Of a stretch of 64,000 nt of DNA, positions 1-11,910 are shown piece by piece. The notes beneath the pieces are model-generated. The model had not been told where the DNA came from. It ran no database searches and saw nothing but the letters and a program-made list of their open reading frames with translations. Location of the stretch: positions 143,074,605-143,138,604 of the forward strand of contig CM062808.1 of NCBI GenBank assembly GCA_031772625.1, written 5' to 3'. Position 1 is the stretch's first letter. The number at the start of each line of letters is the position of its first letter. Origin of the DNA: Pinus tabuliformis (taxonomy: Eukaryota > Streptophyta > Pinopsida > Pinales > Pinaceae). Made by a program: the position numbers and the translations under genes.

Positions 1-1398
1 AAAATCTCAAATTCCATATCAAAAAATGGAACCAATTCACTTTTGGGAATATTCTCCAGGCAAAAAATGCTCTAAATAACGCAATGACAGAACTGCAACA
101 GAAAATTATCTTAGAAGGGAAAACAGAGCAGCTCTCGGAGCAGGAATCACACCTGCAATCTCAAATACTGGAAAGAGACAAGCAAGAAGTTCTTTGGGGG
201 AAAAAATCACGGGTCAGGAGGCTGAAGGAGGGTGAAAAGAATACCAAGTTCTTTCACTGCTTGATGATTCAAAGGAGGATGATCAACACCATAACTCATA
301 TACAAAACAACCAAGGAGGAAAAGTAGAGGACCACGCAGCTATAGAACAAGAGTTACTGTCATACTTCAAGCGGGTTCATCAAGAGACTCAAATGGATCG
401 ATCGGTGGCCATTGATAAAATAACCTAATCCATCTCAAAGATCATCATTGAGGAGCATAATCAGCTACTTCTCAAGCCGATTACCTTGCAGGAGGTGGAA
501 AAAGCAGTTCGTCAGCTAAAAGAAGGAAAAGTGCCAGGTCCAGATGGGTTTACCTCTAACTTCTTTCACAATTTTTGGGATATGATCAAATTGGAGGTCT
601 GGCAGGTAGTAGAAGAATCTCAAACAAGCAGATGGATACTCCCATCCATGAACGCCACTTTCATTACCCTCATTCATAAAGAAGCGTAGTCTAGAACCCC
701 TAATAAATTCAGGCCTATAGCGTTGTGCAATGTAATTTACAAAAGTCATTGCTTCAAGGCTCAAACCATTACTTCCTTTACTTATCTCCCCAGAGCAATC
801 AGTGTATGTGAAGGGTAGGCAAATTACGGATGGCATTATCCTAATGCATGAGATCATCCACTCATTGAAGCAGCATAAAAAGGCAGGTATGTTACTTAAG
901 ATAGACCTTTCTAAAGCCTTTGATAATCTGAGCCAGAGTTATATTAAAAAAATGTTAACTGCCTTTGGCTTCTCCCCACCATGGGTCAGATGGGTTATGA
1001 GTCTCATTTCTTCAACCTTCTTCTCCATCCTTCTTAATGATATTCCATCCTCCCCCTTTCATCCTTCTAGAGGTATTCGCCAAGGAGATCCTTTATCTCC
1101 CTTTTTGTTTGTCATCATGGCAGAAGGTTTAGGTAAAAGCATCAAGGATGCTCTTCACTCTCAGCAACTTCGAGGCATTTCCTTTCCCAACTCCCCTCCC
1201 TTCACCCATCAGCAATTTGTGGACGACGACATGCTTTATGGGCATCCTTCTGTCCAAGAAGCTCGGATGTTAAAATCTCAGTTAAATTCGTTCTCAGTTG
1301 CCTCTGGAGCATCCATAAACCAGGCCAAATCCCAAATTTTCTTCTTCCATACTCCTGCAGTTACTCAAGCCTCCATCGCTCGAATCCTGGGTTTCTAG
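1..1398 (+). pseudogene. LINE ORF2 segment: linker and reverse transcriptase
   Basis: In cells this protein nicks target DNA and copies LINE RNA in place. The first open stretch (84-428) carries the post-endonuclease linker signature RLKEGEKNTKFFH. The next (486-689) has the RT entry motif GPDGFTSNFF and ITLIHKE. The third (802-1398) has KIDLSKAFDN, the RGIRQGDPLSPFLF block and FVDDDMLYG. The last is the catalytic box, usually FADD in plant LINEs, so a V replaces A while both aspartates remain. Stops at about 426 and 687 and a frame change with lost residues near 735-800 separate the pieces. A stop at 1396 ends the RT. Confidence 0.9.
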
Positions 1399-2588
1399 AA
1401 AGTTGTTCTTCCTTCCAATTACCTAGGAGCTCCCCTGACTGATGTTGCCCTAAAGCACTCTTCCTGGAAGCTGCTCCTTGAAAAATTAGAAACTCGAATC
1501 TCCTCTTGGACCCACAGATCTCTCAACATGCCTAGCAGCTTAGTCTTAATCAAATTAGTCCTTCAGTCTATGCCACTGTATTTATTTTCAATCCTGGCAG
1601 TGCCAAAATGTGTTCTCAAGGAAATAAAAAGCTCCAACGATACTTCCTTTGGGGCAACTCAGGACAAAAATGTAAATGGGATCGTGTTAAATGGTAAAAA
1701 GTATGTTTACCCAAGCATTTGGGCAGGACTGGGCTTCGAGATCCTCACCACAGCAATGCTGTGATGGGAGCTCGCATCTGGTGGAACTAGATTTCTGCAC
1801 CACACACCCCTTGGGCCAGCCAAATATGCCAATAACAGACCTGTTGAGGATTTAATCAGACTCACGGATATTGGCCTGGGTTCATTAGTTTGGAATGCAG
1901 CAAAGTAACATAAAAATCTCATTCAGCAGCATAGCATCTGCGAGGTCAGGGTGGTACCATTGCAAGATTTTGGGAAGACTCCTGGCAGCAACAACATAGA
2001 CTGAAAGATTTGATTAATCCTCATCAAATTCCCAATTGGGAAGCCTGCAGGCTCGACAAGATCAATCAATATTGGAAGCCTACCTTAACGCATGGCTTTA
2101 GGCAATGGGTTAATCTAGAACACATCATTAGGAATGGCCTGGAGGTCGACCAGCAGAACCTAGGAGCGGAACTCTCCAATCGCAACATAAGGTATTCAGA
2201 AAAGAGGGATGTACTCAGATGGGGATATGAGGACAGGGGAATGTTCACAACACATGAAGCCTACAAAATAATTATAAAAGATTCTGCAGTCAAAGATCCA
2301 CTTTGGACTGCTATTTGGGCTCCCAACTTATGGCTGAAGGTCTCCACTTTTCTTTGGATGCTTTGTCAGAACAAAATCCTCACCTGGGATAATCTAAGGA
2401 GGAGAAACATCCATGGACCATCCATTTGCCCCAATTGCAACCAGGAAGAAGAAACTATCTTACATCTCATGCACGCTTGCCCTCTGGCTCACAAACTCTG
2501 GGAAAAAGTCAGTTTTCGTTGCCAAAGGGAAAGTCGAATCAAGGAAAACATCCCCAATACTGTTTTCAACTGGGTAAGTAATCCCTAG
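1399..2588 (+). pseudogene. LINE ORF2 segment: post-RT region and zf-RVT domain
   Basis: This continues ORF2 with several breaks. Reading from 1528 gives a thumb-like region with the common plant LINE phrase LVLIKLVLQSMPLYLFS. An open stretch at 2010-2588 holds the zf-RVT domain: KVSTFLWMLCQNKILTWDNL followed by CPNCNQEEETILHLMHAC and a WEKV tail. These cysteines and histidines are the expected metal ligands. The domain lies between RT and RNase H in plant LINEs and is probably involved in nucleic acid binding. Stops at 1762 and 2586 and frame changes near 1760-2010 make it non-functional. Confidence 0.85.
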
Positions 2589-2636
2589 AAGAGCAAGGTT
2601 ATTAACTCCTTATGGAAGCTTATACCAGGCCTTCTC

Positions 2637-3394
2637 ATGTGGACTGTATGGAGGGAGAGGAACAATCGCATCTTCAAGAACCAGTCAAAGCCTATGGAAA
2701 TAATCTGGAAAAATGTCTATCAAAACCTCAAGGAAACTCTTCTACTCCATAATTGGCATGACGACGATCTTCCCACACTACCACAGGAAAAGACTATTTG
2801 GGACAACTGGAATCTACAATGGAATCAAGAACTGAAAATCTCAGCCAAAATGGCAGCAAAAAGCACAATTTCAGATAAATGGGTTCCTCCCCCTCAGAAT
2901 ATGTTCCAACTGAACTTCGACGGAGCCTCAAAAGGAAATCCAGGTAAATTGGGTTTGGGGGAATCTTCAGAGATCACAAGGGAGTCACCCTTCTAACCTT
3001 TCTAGGATCGAAGGGGTGGGAATCTAATAATTCCACAAAGCTTGAAGGGCTATGGCAAGGGCTCCTTTTAGCCCACTCTTATGGAATTTCCCCCCTAATC
3101 ATCGAAGGTGACTCTCAAATACTTATCAATGTGGTGAACAAAATTATTCAAGGAACTCCCTCAAACAAAATTGGTAACAGTTGGAGACTGGCAGAAAGAC
3201 TGGAACTTATTGAAGATTGGCTCAAAAATCATAGAGTAGTTACCTTCAAACATACTTGAAGGGAAGGCAACAAGGTAGCCGACCTTCTTTCCAACATAGG
3301 GGTGGAAAGCAACACTACAATGAATGCTAATGCATTATCTGATATTGCCACTGATGCTCAGATGAAGGAATTCAATGATTTAGTTGAGAAATAG
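2637..3394 (+). pseudogene. LINE ORF2 C-terminus: RNase H domain
   Basis: The stretch starts with the WRERNNRIF motif that follows zf-RVT in plant LINEs. The RNase H begins at about 2890 with LNFDGASKGNPG (first Asp). A frame change follows at about 2950. It continues with KLEGLWQGLLLA (Glu), IIEGDSQILI (second Asp) and NKVADLLSN (last Asp). All four catalytic acids can therefore be read, but across two frames and an in-frame TGA near 3257, probably from TGG. The natural stop is at about 3392. RNase H would remove LINE RNA from the RNA-DNA hybrid. Confidence 0.85.
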
Positions 3395-4907
3395 AAGTCT
3401 CAGGAAGTAGGAGGCCACCCGGATGCGGGTGACACGATGCAACATTAATGGTTTTTATGCAGAATTGTGGTGAAGGGACGGGCCACTTGTCTGATGGGGC
3501 CCCTCCCCATTTCATCCTGAAGTGCCTTCATTACCATCTGCAGGCAGCATTCGATATAGGTTTAGTTCGGCTAAAAGCTTGTCAGTGTTTGGTTATGGAG
3601 ATACCTCACTTCAGTTCTTCACCGTCTCCCCTACTCTGCAGCATCTGCCCGCCTCAGGCCTTTGAGCCCTGCCTTCACACTGTAACTGGCCGACGCTACT
3701 GGATTGTATGATGTGCAGATTTTGGCAATGGCTTCCATCACTCACATTCACCTCTCTGCTTTATAATTTCTACCTAGTTCAATACTGTGTTGCCTATTAT
3801 CCCCACTGCTACTGCTCCCTCTGCCTTAGTCCCTTTGGTTTCTGCTCCTTTTGAGTGCCCTGCCAGCGATTTCAATATGGTTAGGCACCGTATGCGTAGT
3901 CGCAGGGGAGGAACCAGGGGAGGAAGCTCTCGCCCTCCGGTGGAGCGCTCCACCTCCTCTCCTTCCCCTGAACTGCATCACCCTCATTCTTCTGGAGATG
4001 GTAGACATCCTATTACCAGGCGAGGAAGAGGTCGGGCTCGCTCTTCCGGTGTTATTCTTGATGATTTTGCTGTCCATTCTGACAATTCTCCTCCGCCCTT
4101 CATACCGCTCCTCACTCTGCTCATTTCAGATTCAGTAGCTCTCTGATTCGGCCAGTCATTACTGCTTCTATTTCCATTTCCTTCTCTGAAGAAATGGCTC
4201 ACTCAGCCTCTTAGGTTGATATCTCTAACTCGCAGCAGGAAGGCGCTCTCAGGTGCAACAATTGCAGGGATTCTGGTAACAATGTGATGGTTGACAATCT
4301 CCTCACCTCCCCTGGTCCAAACTTGGGTGGTTTGATGCATGGTGAAGGGAGCCACTCTGTTGCCACGTGCCCCTTTGTTGATTCGTGTCATGATGGTCCC
4401 GCTTTGCAGGATGCTTCTGGCGTCGGAGGAGAGCCTCACGGTGGTGGGGGAATGCTTCATGGCAGCGCATCTATGGACATGGCTGATGACTGGGCTTGCC
4501 CAATCATCGAGGAACCTCCCCCAGATGACCTGTGCTAAGATGTTGTGGCCTCCACGTAGCAAAAAGCGGCAGACTGAGTCTCGGAAGAGGCTCACTGAGG
4601 TTAGAACATGGCAGGCTAAGGCCGTCTTGATGTCTTCTATCTGGTTTTTTTTGGTTTTTGATAATCTTAGTGTGGACATTGGTTTATTTTCGGGATCAAA
4701 AGTTAGAGTTTTGTCTCACTATCTCATAGTGAGGTCTGGTCTCAAATCTATTACCATTTTTGAAGGTTATGACCTTGCTGGACTGGTTTCCCTAATGTTG
4801 GGGCAGTCTAGATTTTGATGTCACTTTGATAAACTTGTTTGAGGCTTGGTCCTCTGTGTATATTTTCTATACATATTAATAGACTACTTTTACGTAGAAA
4901 AAAAAAA
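3395..4907 (+). other. LINE 3' untranslated region and poly-A tail
   Basis: About 1.5 kb lies between the RNase H stop and the poly-A tract at 4898-4907. Open frames occur here (for example 3787-4146, 4284-4538 and 4339-4818), but they overlap on both strands and show no recognised domain. They are best taken as chance frames in a GC-richer 3' UTR. The final 100 bases are T-rich and AT-rich, as expected before a LINE tail. No LINE-internal promoter was looked for. Confidence 0.6.
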
Positions 4908-5955
4908 CATTGCGTGTTGCAAGAATATAAAACTCTATTTGTGAAATCATCACTTTTACACTTGTATTTTATGGGAAAATAAGTTACAAGAATGGCATGG
5001 GAGATAGTATATTATTTTAGGGCATTAGGTCTCTTGCATGCAAATCCCCATTTATTACTTTTTTTCAATAGGATCAATATATAAATATATCATTGATAAA
5101 TATACATCAAGAAACAATATAAATTACGGTTAAATCATTGTTTTAACTTACATGTCGATGGATGCATAAAATTTGAGATCATTTGGTCCACAATAGATAT
5201 AGAGAGTCTTTATATGAATTATTGATGCTATGCAATAGATAAGATAGAATGTGGGAAAAAGAAGGAATAATTTAGGTTAAAACCTAAAAACCATACTGAT
5301 GAACTAGATTTAAGAATCCTCTAGTTCAGGGTCAAAGAAAGGGAAGTTGAAGTCTCTAAGATGAATTTCTTTTAGCTCCTCATTGCAATCTATGATATGA
5401 TAACTTTCTAATGGTGATCCGAGTGGATATATGTGGCCACCCATGATCCTCAGCTTGGTAACTTTACAACAATTTTATAGGTCCTCAACTTTTAACAGTT
5501 CTTTTGGGCACCTCCCATGCATTTTTGGAAATCTATACAACATAAAAAATCTTAATCAAAGATTTTTGAGATTTCTAAATAAATATAACTCAAAATCATA
5601 TTTGTAATAAGCCAATAAACACCCCAAACAAAGATAACATGCGTTGGAAGTTGCAATATCAAGTATGCTCCTTAAGGATCATATTCATTGTATCAAATCA
5701 TCTTGAAAGGTTAGGGTTTTGGATCATAAATTATTTTCCTATTATGTTTTTAGATTTTATGTCAAGAGGTATTTTTACCTCTTATAATGGGATGTATGAA
5801 AAATGAGCATAACCAATGCATCTATCTTCAAAGATAAGCTACCATCATTCCATTTAGTTTGAACTTCTTTGCAATATATTGTAGTGTCTTCACTATTTTA
5901 TTTATTTATAGAGTTCGTATTTCACTATGTTGGGTGAACCCACAAAGGTGGTTTA
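4908..5955. other. AT-rich spacer, no gene seen
   Basis: This kilobase is AT-rich with stops in all frames. I see no protein motif, RNA gene or clear repeat. Confidence 0.6.
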
Positions 5956-6400
5956 CACTTTTAGGAAAGCACACGAGGTGTAATTCGGAGAAAAGAAGCC
6001 CGATTGAGAATTTTTTAAGTGCTCGATCGAGAAATATTTTAGCCCTTGATCAGGCTATTTGAGGGCTTAAATATTGCTCAATCGAGATCTTTTAAATTAT
6101 TAAAATTATAAAAAAAAATGGCTCGATCGAGCTATAGGATTGATTGAGCTCTTTTATATTGTTAAATTATCAATTAATATTTGGTTATTGGTGGGGGTTA
6201 TTGATTAAAAAATCTCGATATAGCTATAACTCGACCTAGCTCTTCACTACTAGTGAAAATAAGGGCTCGATCAAGATATTTTCTTTAACCTTATCACAAC
6301 CCCAATTGAGGGTTTGTTAAACCCTTAATTGAGTTATTTCAAATTTAACATAAAGTGCTCGATCAATATTTTTAAGTGCTCAATTGAGTTGTTGAGGGAA
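5956..6400. repeat. Degenerate CTCGATCGAG palindrome array
   Basis: About ten variants of the 10-bp palindrome CTCGATCGAG recur every 30-60 bases, for example gctcgatcgag near 6020 and 6121, gctcaatcgag near 6073, and later forms such as gctcgatcaa and ctcaattgag. Spacers are AT-rich and poorly conserved. The array stops where the truncated left LTR of the Copia remnant begins. It could be the decayed LTR or UTR of another element. No coding sense is seen. Confidence 0.6.
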
Positions 6401-6821
6401 TGATCAATGCTTGGGAATTGTGCAATAACTATGGAGGAAATTCCTAAATAATAGGGGCTAATCTCCTCAGGAAATGCACAAGGAAATATGAGGTTGATTG
6501 AGGCATTAGTGGTTAAGTATTGGCTAGAGGTCTTCAGTCAATAGAGAGATAACAATTATTCTCTTGCAAATTGAGCTCAGAATTTGAGCTAGCAATTTTA
6601 ATAGGTTCTCTACTCATCTGATTAATGCAAACAAGCTTGAGGGTTTTTTCCCAGTTGGGTTCCCATAGAAATCACTATGTATTTTTGGTTTTTCTTATTG
6701 CATGTCTATGCATGCTATTCTAAATTATGATTTCCATTTTGTAGATTAGTAGAGTGGAATTGTGTCTCTTGTTTTTAATGTTAATTTCTTGAGTAGTTGC
6801 AATTTTTATCAAATTTCTTCA
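6401..6821 (+). repeat. G left LTR (5'-truncated)
   Basis: This aligns with the right LTR from about 8557 onward, sharing blocks such as ggaggaaattcctaaataat and tcccagttgggttccc. It ends in CA just before the primer site. The part matching 8095-8555 is missing; the CTCGATCGAG array lies there instead. Confidence 0.8.
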
Positions 6822-6833
6822 TGGTATTAGAGA
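6822..6833 (+). other. G primer binding site
   Basis: TGGTATTAGAGA directly follows the LTR end CA. It is one substitution away from the plant initiator-Met tRNA site TGGTATCAGAG. Confidence 0.75.
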
Positions 6834-6926
6834 TGGATTCACATTAGAACAAGAATTTCAGGTTTTTTCCTCAATAAGTTTGAATTTCCAGCTTCAGTGT
6901 AGCAGTTTTTCTTCAGATTCGGGAGA

Positions 6927-7750
6927 ATGGCCTTCAATGCACGGAGATTAGAGTATGCCTTGGAAGGCAACTCGAATTTCTTTTCCTCGAAATATCACAT
7001 GGAGTCAGTGCTTGATGACAATCGCTTGCTAGAATATCTCAAGACATACATTCTAAAACCAGGATCAACTGATGCCCAGAACATAGCCCAATGGAAGAAA
7101 GATGTAGCCCAAGGCGAGGAGAATAATCTTGGAGGGAGTGAGAGACCATGTGGTCTTGAATCACCATGGAAAATAAACACCCTTCGCAATATGGAAGACA
7201 CTGAATGAGCTATTTGAAAATAGCAGTGACCATAAAAAATTGTCCCTCAAAGAAAAACTTTGAAATATCAAGATGTAAAAGAATGAATATGTGGTCCAAT
7301 GCCTAACAAAGTTCACTCAAGTTTGAATTGAGCTTGGAGGGGTTGGAGAGAATGATGGCAGAAAACATGACTTGATGGAAAAAGTAAGGATTGAAGAAAA
7401 AGGGCATGAGGTAGTCTTTATAAATGGGAAGGCCTACCTCAATCATGTTGTTTCAAGTCAGATCAAGAAGATTGGTGTTGAGATCAAGATCTACTACACA
7501 TTAGAGGAAGATGCATGTGAAACCTTGAGGAGAAAGGCATAGATTAGAGATGTGGTGGTTGAGAGGGAGCGACTTAGACCTCTCAAGATGGAGCCTCAGC
7601 TAGTTGGAAATTGGGATGACTAACAAGATGAGGATGATGAGGACTAGCCAAAGACATCCAGTAAAAGGAGAGTCCAGGCCAAGTGGGCAGAGGGAGAACA
7701 TGGAACCATACCTCTAAGAGTGAGGTGGGGAGATGTTGAGCCCTAGTCCC
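6927..7750 (+). pseudogene. gag: G gag and downstream remnant
   Basis: The first 93 codons (6927-7208) read as the N-terminus of a Copia gag, including FSSKYHMESVLDDNRLLEYL. The homologous frame then shifts. Phrases such as ELFENSSDHKKLSLKEKL and GGVGENDG follow in other frames, matching the usual gag order of W-T-L-x-x-L-F-x-N-S-S and the K-L-x-L-K-x-K-L block. After about 7330 another frame gives a short K/E-rich stretch with NGKAYLNHVV and then SSKRRVQAK. Several stops and shifts make it dead. No zinc knuckle, protease or RT follows before the right LTR. Confidence 0.7.
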
Positions 7751-8085
7751 AAAATTGCAAAAATTTGGGCAGGGTCCATTGAGGTGTTCTCCTAATGGAT
7801 CATTACCTTACTACAGGGGGCAACAATATTTAGTAGCAATAGGATTAATTTCAATTAGATACTGAGGAGTGAAGAGTAGTGTTGACAACAGAGTGAGAGG
7901 CTTAGTATTAGAGTTAGCAACAACACATTTTTCCTAGTAGACAATTGCAGACATAGTTGATTCAATGGTTTTTTTGGATGCTTCTTAGTTGCAGTTGCTA
8001 CAATATCGTCACCAAAAGTGAGAGGTAGTGCTACAATACATTCCACAGGTACTGGATAGGGGTCATGAAAAATCGCTTACTTGCT

Positions 8086-8094
8086 AAGAGGGAG
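8086..8094 (+). other. G polypurine tract
   Basis: AAGAGGGAG sits directly before the TGTTGA start of the right LTR, the usual position of the plus-strand primer in Copia elements. Confidence 0.7.
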
Positions 8095-8971
8095 TGTTGA
8101 AACAATGTAGCAAGAAAGGCTCAATTTAACTTTAGCCTTAGTCAAATTGAGTAAATTGAATTTCTACATCAGTTGGACAACTTGGGTTAGATGGGAAACT
8201 TGGAGGAATTTAACTAGTGTGACATGGACTTTGTCACTCATTTAACTCAATAAATTCAAGTCAGAGGGCTCGAAGTTCAATTATGCATGTGTGATTGCTA
8301 AATTCTAGCAATCTATTTCAATTATATTCAGTTGTTTTAGTGAACATGCCTCTAATTATTGTTGGAGCTAGTTGAAGGTCAGTGGTGTAGTAGGACAACA
8401 ATCCAACTCAAAGATCTATTAGTTAACTAATCACTCAACCCAAAATAGCGAGTGCATGCAAGGTATTTGAATTCCTTAGCTGATTTGGAGATGACAAGGC
8501 AATGTAACAAGAGGTGTATACTAGCTTGAGTGTACATGTATTGCATGCAGTTAAAGATCAATCATTGGGAGTTGTGCAATCAATTTGGAGGAAATTCCTA
8601 AATAATAGGGACTAATTTTCTCAGGAACTGCAGAAGGAAATATGAAGCTGATGGAAGCATAAAGTGGCTAAGTGTTGGCCAGAGGTCTTCAGTGAGTAGA
8701 GAGAACAATTATTCTCTTGCAGGTTGAGCTCAGCGTTTGAGCTAGCAATTGTAATACGTTCTCTGTTCATCTAATCAATGCAAATAATCTTGAGGGGTTT
8801 TTCCCAGTTGGGTTCCCCTAGAATTCATTGTGTATTTGTGTTTTCTTATTTCATGTCTATGCATGTTGTTCTAAATTGTGATTTCCATTTCGCATATTAG
8901 TAGAGAAGAATTGTGTCCCTTATTTTCAAGTTAATTTCTTGAGCAGTTGCAATTTCTATCAAATTTCCTCA
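8095..8971 (+). repeat. G right LTR (full length)
   Basis: This LTR starts TGTTGA after a purine tract and ends CA at the base matching the left LTR end. It is 877 bp. The last 415 bases align with 6401-6821. Confidence 0.75.
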
Positions 8972-9089
8972 CATACCATTTTCATGATAAGGGAAAACCA
9001 ATACTTCATGGTCAAGGGTTGTAATTTTTTTTTTTATCATCAATGCACAAAAGGGGATGTCTATGATCTATTTAGTGAGTGCCCACTAT

Positions 9090-9725
9090 GTTAAGAGATT
9101 GATTAGCTCGAGCAAGAAGCATGCAATTCTCTTCTTATGACAAAATCAAAGGAATTTCAAGTTAGTGATTGTGTAGACATTACTAGAAGCATTCACAAAA
9201 GAATAGAAGTACTAGTTGTTAGTATTTTATTTGCACATAAATAAGTATTCCAAGAAACGAAAATCATGTCACCCGAAAGGGAAGTGGAAAGTGAGCTATA
9301 GTACTACAATATTCTCCTTTACCAAACATAGAATAGTACAATGCAACCCCTATCAGAGAGAAAATATATGAAGAATTAATCACATGAATTATTGAAGCAA
9401 GGAATCATAAGACCAAGTACCTTATTGTATGATTCCTTAGTTATTTTAATCACAAAGATGGATGAGACTTAGAGAATGTGAACTCACTGTAAAGCTTTGA
9501 ATGAGACCACAATCAAAATTGGTATGCTTCCCCAAATAGATGAATTATTGGATTAATGACAATATATAAGATACCTCACCAAGTTGGATATGAAATATGA
9601 ATTTCACAAAATCCAAAACAAGAAAAAAACCACATGCGACAAGTAATTTTACACATTTAATGAATAATATGTTATGCTCATACATAATTTCATTTGTCAT
9701 GCCATACTTAACCAATATTTTCATC
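9090..9725 (+). pseudogene. pol: Very decayed Gypsy reverse transcriptase
   Basis: No open frame covers this stretch, but translating across stops gives a clear RT. From about 9391 it reads ELLKQGIIRPST, then VILITKMDET-stop-RM, then CKALNETTIKIGMLPQIDEL, matching the Gypsy blocks around ellkkGiIrPS, [17 protein letters not shown] and [11 protein letters not shown]. A block resembling LDLxSGYHQI follows near 9585. A weak upstream block near 9100-9150 (SSKKHAILFL) resembles the region before RT. Neither LTR of this element was found. It appears older than every other element here. Confidence 0.7.
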
Positions 9726-10985
9726 TTTTGTTCTACTTAAAAAAAGCATCTTTTATATCTAAAAATAATTCTTTCAAACATTGAAAGAATACCAATTATT
9801 AACAAAATAAAAATTATGAATTTGTTACACAAATTGAAACATACTTATAACATCTTATTAGTATAGGTGAATTGAAAATTTGCTTTACAAAAATAAAGAT
9901 AAATTTTAAATAACCCACTTCTATAACTAGTATATGAATTAAAAATATTTTAAAAACTCGCACAAAAATAATTCATTACATCATTTGAATCATATAATAA
10001 AAACCAATGATAAAAATTTCAATAAAATAAAATTAATGTGTAACCCAAAAAAGAAATTTGAATAATGTAAATTGAAAGTTAATCAAATTCCTATCCAAAC
10101 ACCATCCAACTTGCATAAAGTAACCATTCGAAAGGGAAAGTGAGTAAGTAGAGTGTTTATATATAATGATCTGGCGATGAGTTGTCACGATTATAACAAC
10201 TCTATAAACAATGTTCGGGAATTCAGCGGTGAGTTCTCATTGTTTAATGAAATACTTAGAAATATATTAATATTAACTTTCACGTAGTGCATTTCATGTA
10301 TCCAACCAAAAAAAGTGGTTTTAGACTTTAGGGTTCCCACCACTCTTGGTACATGTGCGTTTAATTCTTGATAGCCCCCCTCAAGACGTGATATAGTCTC
10401 TAGCGACAACACTCAAATTAATTTTTCGTCTTGTGTTTTTTTGGTTTAGCGATTTCACGATTCTCCTTTCCATATTGTTTTTTTAATGTTTAATATGTTT
10501 TGTTTAGAATTTGGGGTTGGGGTTGTTTGAACTTTTGTGTTTAGTAACCTTTCTGTGTCAATATTGGATCAAATCTTGGGCGATTTTATCACGGTATATT
10601 TTTATTCAGTGTGGTTTTTTTATTGTTCACTTATCCTTGTCAAGAACGGATATAGTTTTTACATAATTTAGCAATTCTTTTATTCATGGTTTAATATTTT
10701 TTCATTTAAAAATCTCACTGCCCACTTTAACATATTTTTTTGGTTTCACTATGCATTGCTGAATTTAAAGATTTATCTTAAAAAAATTGCATTATTATTC
10801 AATTGTAAATATATTAAAATTTACAAATCATATACTCATAATTTAATGTTTTGTTTATTTTCTAGAGATTTAACAAGTACTTCTCAATATGTTTTTAATC
10901 ATCTAATAAGTTTTTTAAAGACTTTGAAGTTGTCTAAGCTCCTATGTTTAGTGACAACCTTCTCGTCAAAGGTCGGATAGAATCT

Positions 10986-10986
<1 letters not shown>
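9726..10986. other. AT-rich spacer, no gene seen
   Basis: Very AT-rich with stops in all frames. Short open frames (for example 10191-10412 and 10756-10980) have no recognisable motif. Nothing else could be supported. Confidence 0.55.
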
Positions 10987-11024
<38 letters not shown>

Positions 11025-11040
11025 TTATTTATTTATTTTT
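10987..11040. repeat. (TA)n then (TTTA)n microsatellite
   Basis: About 16 TA dinucleotides run from 10988 to about 11020, then pass into TTTA units and a T run. Confidence 0.9.
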
Positions 11041-11910
11041 TATCCCTATCGAGACCAGATATTCCACTTAATGTAGCAATGGCATTACTCACTATTCCAA
11101 TATTTTTTTTCCAATTAATGATCCCACTAATCACCGCCACACATTTTTTCCCCTTACCGACCCCACTACTCGCCATTGAATATAGAATTAGTCTTCAAAC
11201 AATCTATGAATATAGAACTCGGGCCTTAACTTTTTCATTTTTCATGACATTTGTATTTCTTTTAACATTATATATTATCACATTCTTTAAATTTATATAT
11301 AAAAGAATTAACATGCATATCTAACGTGCAAAGGGCACTGTGAAAATCTATTAGTTGTGTACGTGGAGATGAAATTGAAACAAGTTCTCTATAAGTATAG
11401 CATAATAGAGGAAAAGATTAAGCTTAGTTTTTTTTTTTTTTAAATCCGACCAATTTATTTTATTGATAAGCAGTGTAAATCTTGATTACAAGTGATATGC
11501 CTTGGGACTTTTCTGGCCCGAAGACACCATAAAAGAATTGTTCAACATCCCAAAACCAAAATTGTCTACGAAATTGTTCAAGGAAGATGACAAAGCTTTA
11601 CAACCCATGAAGCTTAGAAGAAAAAAAACAGTGGTATGGGTAACTAACCTTGTGATCAAAGTTATTGTCATACAATGACATGAACATATAAATATGAACA
11701 GGACAAAAACACATAAACATGAACACGACACAAACACATAAACATGACACATCACGAAACAAGAACCGAGATAGCAGAAGATGATATAAAATTCATTCAT
11801 CCAAAATAATGACAAGATAATCTAGAGATGAATTTCCACTAGCCATGTTGATGGGATTAGCATTGATGACCATCTCCCCATTCTAAGGTGCAAGAGAATC
11901 AATATCCAAG
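11041..11910. other. AT-rich spacer up to element F
   Basis: No supported gene. An open frame at 11486-11815 (minus) is rich in Cys, Phe and Val with no family resemblance and is probably chance. The last five bases (ccaag, 11906-11910) are the left target duplication of F. Confidence 0.55.

Larger units (their letters stand above)
1..4907 (+). mobile_element. L1-type LINE (non-LTR retrotransposon), 5'-truncated by window edge
   Basis: The plus strand reads, in order, the linker after the endonuclease, a reverse transcriptase, a thumb region, a zf-RVT zinc domain, an RNase H and a 1.5-kb 3' region ending in a ten-A tract at 4898-4907. This order is that of plant L1-type LINE ORF2 followed by a 3' UTR. 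ORF1 and the endonuclease would lie left of base 1 and are not seen. The coding part is broken by several stops and frame changes, so the copy is dead. There are no LTRs. A target duplication cannot be tested because the 5' end is outside the window. Confidence 0.9.
6401..8971 (+). mobile_element. Element G: Copia-type LTR retrotransposon remnant (gag only)
   Basis: Two direct repeats (6401-6821 and the right part of 8095-8971) flank a 1.27-kb interior. A primer site follows the left repeat and a purine tract precedes the right one. The interior encodes Copia-type gag and a short later fragment, with no protease, integrase or RT. The left LTR lacks its first approximately 455 bases, so the 5' boundary was lost and no target duplication can be read. 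It is a deletion derivative, mobilised in trans if it ever moved in this form. Confidence 0.8.

Noticed and set aside
3787-4818. Gly/Ser/Pro-rich open frames in the LINE 3' region as a host gene
   Set aside because: Overlapping frames on both strands with no domain, between a LINE RNase H and its poly-A tail.
10944-11324. Hydrophobic 126-residue frame with an I-Y repeat
   Set aside because: It runs through the (TA)n microsatellite; AT-rich DNA gives such residues by chance.
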